DNA of 64,000 nt, taken from contig OZ246008.1 of assembly GCA_965230525.1 (NCBI GenBank), positions 1,488,001-1,552,000 of the forward strand. Reading direction: 5' to 3'. Below, piece by piece: positions 62,501-64,000 of this stretch (position 1 is the first letter of the stretch; every line of letters starts with the position of its first letter). The notes below the pieces were generated by a model. It had not been told where the DNA came from, made no database searches, and saw only the letters and a program-made list of their open reading frames with translations. Made by a program: the position numbers and the translations under genes. The DNA is from GCA-002733465 sp965230525 (GTDB taxonomy: Bacteria; Pseudomonadota; Gammaproteobacteria; Enterobacterales; Kangiellaceae).

Positions 62501-64000
62501 ATTAATTGAATGTAATCCATCTTATGAAAAAATCACAGGCTTTACCTTTGCGGAAAAAAAAGGTGAAGAGCTTTGGTTCCCCGATGTCTCAGAACAGTCA
62601 GTGAATATCATTCAACGGATCCGACTTAGCCTTATGGAAAAAGGTAATTGGCAAGGTGAAGTTTGGGCCGAGCGAAAAGATGGTGACCCGTTTCCACAAA
62701 AACTAACTGTTGATACTATTTTAGATGAGAAAGGCTACGTACGTTACTACGTAGGAGTATTCTCCGACATAACTTTCCATAAGAGAGCCGAAGAAGAGTT
62801 TAGAAAACTAGCTAACTTTGATGCGCTCACAGGTTTACCAAATCGAGCCTGTTTATATGACCGATTAAATCAAACCATTGAAAAAACCCGAATTCGTCGA
62901 GAACGCTTTGCAATCTTTGTTATCGACATTGATAACTTTAAGCGGGTGAATGATTCTTTGGGTCACAACGTTGGCGATATGCTAATTAACGAGGTTGCGC
63001 AAAGACTGACCAGCCGAAATCGAGACGGCGATACCATTGCTAGAGTCGGAGGCGATGAGTTTGTAATCATTAGAGATGATATTCAGTCGTCGACCGAAGT
63101 TGCATCATTTGCCGAGTCAATGCTGAAGGAGCTCAACGAACCTGTTTATATAAAAGGTCAAAAGCTCAGCTTGAACTTTTCCATAGGCATTACAATATCA
63201 CCCGATGATGGTATTACAGCAGAAAAACTGTTGCGTAATGCTGATACGGCAATGTATGAAGCAAAAAAAGAAGTGCTTAATTCGTATCATTTCTATTCGG
63301 TTGAATTAAACGACAAAGCGCGTAAAAAATTAGCTATGGAAAATGAGCTTCGTCGAGCGATTGAGCGAGGTGATATCGACCTTGCCTATCAACCGAAAGT
63401 TGACCTTAGCACCGGTCGTGTCTGCGGAATGGAAGCATTAGCTCGCTGGTCGCATCCTAAGTTTGGTTTTGTGAGTCCCGAAGAGTTTATTCATTTGGCG
63501 GAGGAAACAGGATTAATTCAGCCGCTAGGCCATCAGATCTTAAGAAAAGCCGTAAGACAAACTCGTGAATGGGTTGAGGCAGGTATAATGCGAGGGAGAA
63601 TGAGTGTTAATTTGTCGGCACACCAATTTTGGCATCGCGATCTAACTTCAGAGGTTAAAAGCATACTTGAGCAAGAATCTCTAAATCCTCAATATCTTGA
63701 ATTAGAACTGACTGAAAGTGTGTGTGTGCAGGAAATCGACCAGACCATAATGCAAATGGAAGAGTTGAGAGCATTAGGGATCAATTTAGCACTGGATGAC
63801 TTTGGAACCGGTTATTCTTCTTTGGCTCAGCTTAAAACGTTGCCACTTAATGTTCTTAAAGTGGATAAAAGCTTTATTCAAAATGTGGAAAACAATAAAC
63901 AAGACGGAAATATCGTCAAAGCGATTATTGATATTGCAAGTAATCTTGAGCTCGATGTGGTTATCGAAGGGGTTGAAAGCAAAGATCAGTGCGATCATCT
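59550..64000 (+). CDS. Propeller - Y_Y_Y - TM - PAS - PAS - GGDEF - EAL protein (3' end outside the window)
   Basis: At least 1483 codons open to the window edge, so the C terminus is missing by perhaps 40-60 residues. Signal peptide 1-36 (SAHA|E). Residues about 45-690 are repeated periplasmic propeller blades with the [DN]xxxWxGT pattern (LWVGTDGG, LWFGTG, LWIGTLG, VWVGTQGG). A Y_Y_Y domain (about 714-790) precedes one membrane helix (about 794-820). In the cytoplasm are two PAS domains (about 837-1080), a GGDEF domain with intact GGDEF (1167-1171) and inhibitory RDGD five residues before it, and an EAL domain with EAL (1295), the catalytic LTES Glu, DDFGTGYSS and VIEGVE. Both cyclic-di-GMP synthesis and breakdown look possible. 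The external signal is unknown. Confidence 0.92.
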   Translation, partial: MGFNQGKLAVSNRFISMCAAFYLFIGAAFLFPSAHAEPAFQFHTLDKQDGMISSVVYDIAQDNDGFMWFATEDGLVKYDGFEFINYRHSRLDENSLSNNNVRTLLVDKDGNLWVGTDGGVNLYSKEFDNFEKVVISEDENSFADQVRDIYQTKDGILWFGTGLGLTRYQQKSKLVSTYKIAKVRAIFEDQQKNLWIGTLGEGLHLFNRKEERFLSFNEVGSSESDLTTSLSDSSIIDIFQDSYGRLLVATWGRGVFRINWEYRNLIDYDAELPSQYVRTILQDESNNLWFGTDEGISIENSIEQKTRILRGNSLSQNSQNAESVYRLYQGSDSTVWVGTQGGGVSLHYPNSRQFETFGVHENNKLGLVDPSIYALHENSEGDVWIGTQTGNISKFNTKSQEFSHYPVFLDQERYTGRIFDILELNEELLLISSELGIFWYNTQDNRLKVVEESLAQALNPSKSAQFIMKDSLGRIWIAQNDVGVLVLSSVSSSNSRNKFKLEYEIKLEFPTSIHEIDSNNYLIGTAERGVRKISFNKKGFTNELLENSLGVDISDLTLDNKQNVWLSTWSNGLIAIKEGETIGHVDEDTGLPNNAVYSVFWDDASGKIWAATNLGIVSVTPNSNTIQHFDFTDGLQADEFNSAGLQASNGYLYFAGINGFTRFLPSIINRDSVVLPAVITGLSIANKPVDIGGSREGILQRSILVEDNIELQYDQTPFTLKFTSPQFKKVDNIEFRYRLIGLDQKWITSESASRVATYTNIDSGDYIFEVQVRESGGEWLQSTVTKSIYINPPWWLTTTAIVVYSFLILSLLSLFVYLIWQKRRAELLTQKTVEESEKRLRLSLWGGGNEIWDWNIRSGEVLRSDADKHININCSKLSRNLKELSTYIHKYDVDRVRLALNEHLSGKTNSFESTYRIQDEKLEWRWIQDRAKIVERDENNLPVRMSGTQKDVSEIHRKDEEIERLGQAFRTTSDGVWIRDAKWRLIECNPSYEKITGFTFAEKKGEELWFPDVSEQSVNIIQRIRLSLMEKGNWQGEVWAERKDGDPFPQKLTVDTILDEKGYVRYYVGVFSDITFHKRAEEEFRKLANFDALTGLPNRACLYDRLNQTIEKTRIRRERFAIFVIDIDNFKRVNDSLGHNVGDMLINEVAQRLTSRNRDGDTIARVGGDEFVIIRDDIQSSTEVASFAESMLKELNEPVYIKGQKLSLNFSIGITISPDDGITAEKLLRNADTAMYEAKKEVLNSYHFYSVELNDKARKKLAMENELRRAIERGDIDLAYQPKVDLSTGRVCGMEALARWSHPKFGFVSPEEFIHLAEETGLIQPLGHQILRKAVRQTREWVEAGIMRGRMSVNLSAHQFWHRDLTSEVKSILEQESLNPQYLELELTESVCVQEIDQTIMQMEELRALGINLALDDFGTGYSSLAQLKTLPLNVLKVDKSFIQNVENNKQDGNIVKAIIDIASNLELDVVIEGVESKDQCDH

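Overview
The window looks like a chromosomal segment of a low-GC marine gammaproteobacterium. The evidence is the gammaproteobacterial forms of rpsG-fusA-tuf, hslO/hslR, yrfG-nudE-cysQ, argS-SPOR and a complete gspC-to-gspN type II secretion operon. A Kangiella/Aliikangiella-like lineage is my best guess, but it rests on gene style rather than on a search. No rRNA, tRNA, CRISPR array, prophage or transposase was seen.

Layout. 1-4070: the str-operon genes rpsG, fusA and tuf, closed by a strong terminator, with no S10 operon following. 4072-11052: a copper/oxidative-folding module made of a 1263-residue multicopper oxidase lipoprotein, a Sco-cytochrome c-PCuAC triple fusion and a cyclophilin-DsbA fusion. 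11110-16863: hslO, a DUF1338 gene with a divergent LysR regulator, a second EF-G gene, and hslR. 17246-29129: gspCDEFGHIJKLMN. 29195-31523: yrfG, nudE and cysQ. 31575-33752: a small tandem repeat and an exported S9 peptidase. 33758-36469: a lipoprotein gene bracketed by REP-like hairpins, then an unrecognised two-gene unit with toxin/immunity-like layout. 36616-39611: mdh and a PepSY / PepSY-ferredoxin membrane redox pair. 39752-42996: two coupled exported proteins of unknown function. 43128-50171: a His/Met-rich exported protein followed by a CusCBA-type copper/silver efflux system. 50189-54687: tandem palindromic repeats, a voltage-gated cation channel with an unusually acidic filter, a beta-propeller lipoprotein, and an arsJ-GAPDH arsenate-resistance pair. 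54885-59278: a PLP decarboxylase, a SPOR protein, argS and grxA. 59550-64000: an incomplete gene for a propeller-PAS-PAS-GGDEF-EAL membrane protein, with a near-consensus CRP site upstream.

How the genes fit together. Copper recurs. The multicopper oxidase needs four coppers and has extra cysteine pairs; the two genes after it combine three copper/redox modules in one protein and a proline isomerase plus a disulfide oxidase in another. I infer a dedicated maturation set for an exported multicopper oxidase. The separate Cus-like system would remove excess Cu(I)/Ag(I), and its adaptor carries a CusF-like domain whose metal ligands have all been replaced. GAPDH-ArsJ adds arsenate detoxification. 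Several genes of the E. coli 74-76 min neighbourhood (str operon, gsp, nudE, yrfG, hslR, hslO) still lie together here, which suggests an old conserved block into which the copper module and other accessory genes were placed.

Limits. All calls are from reading the sequence; no homology search, structure prediction or promoter test was run. Residue positions are approximate.
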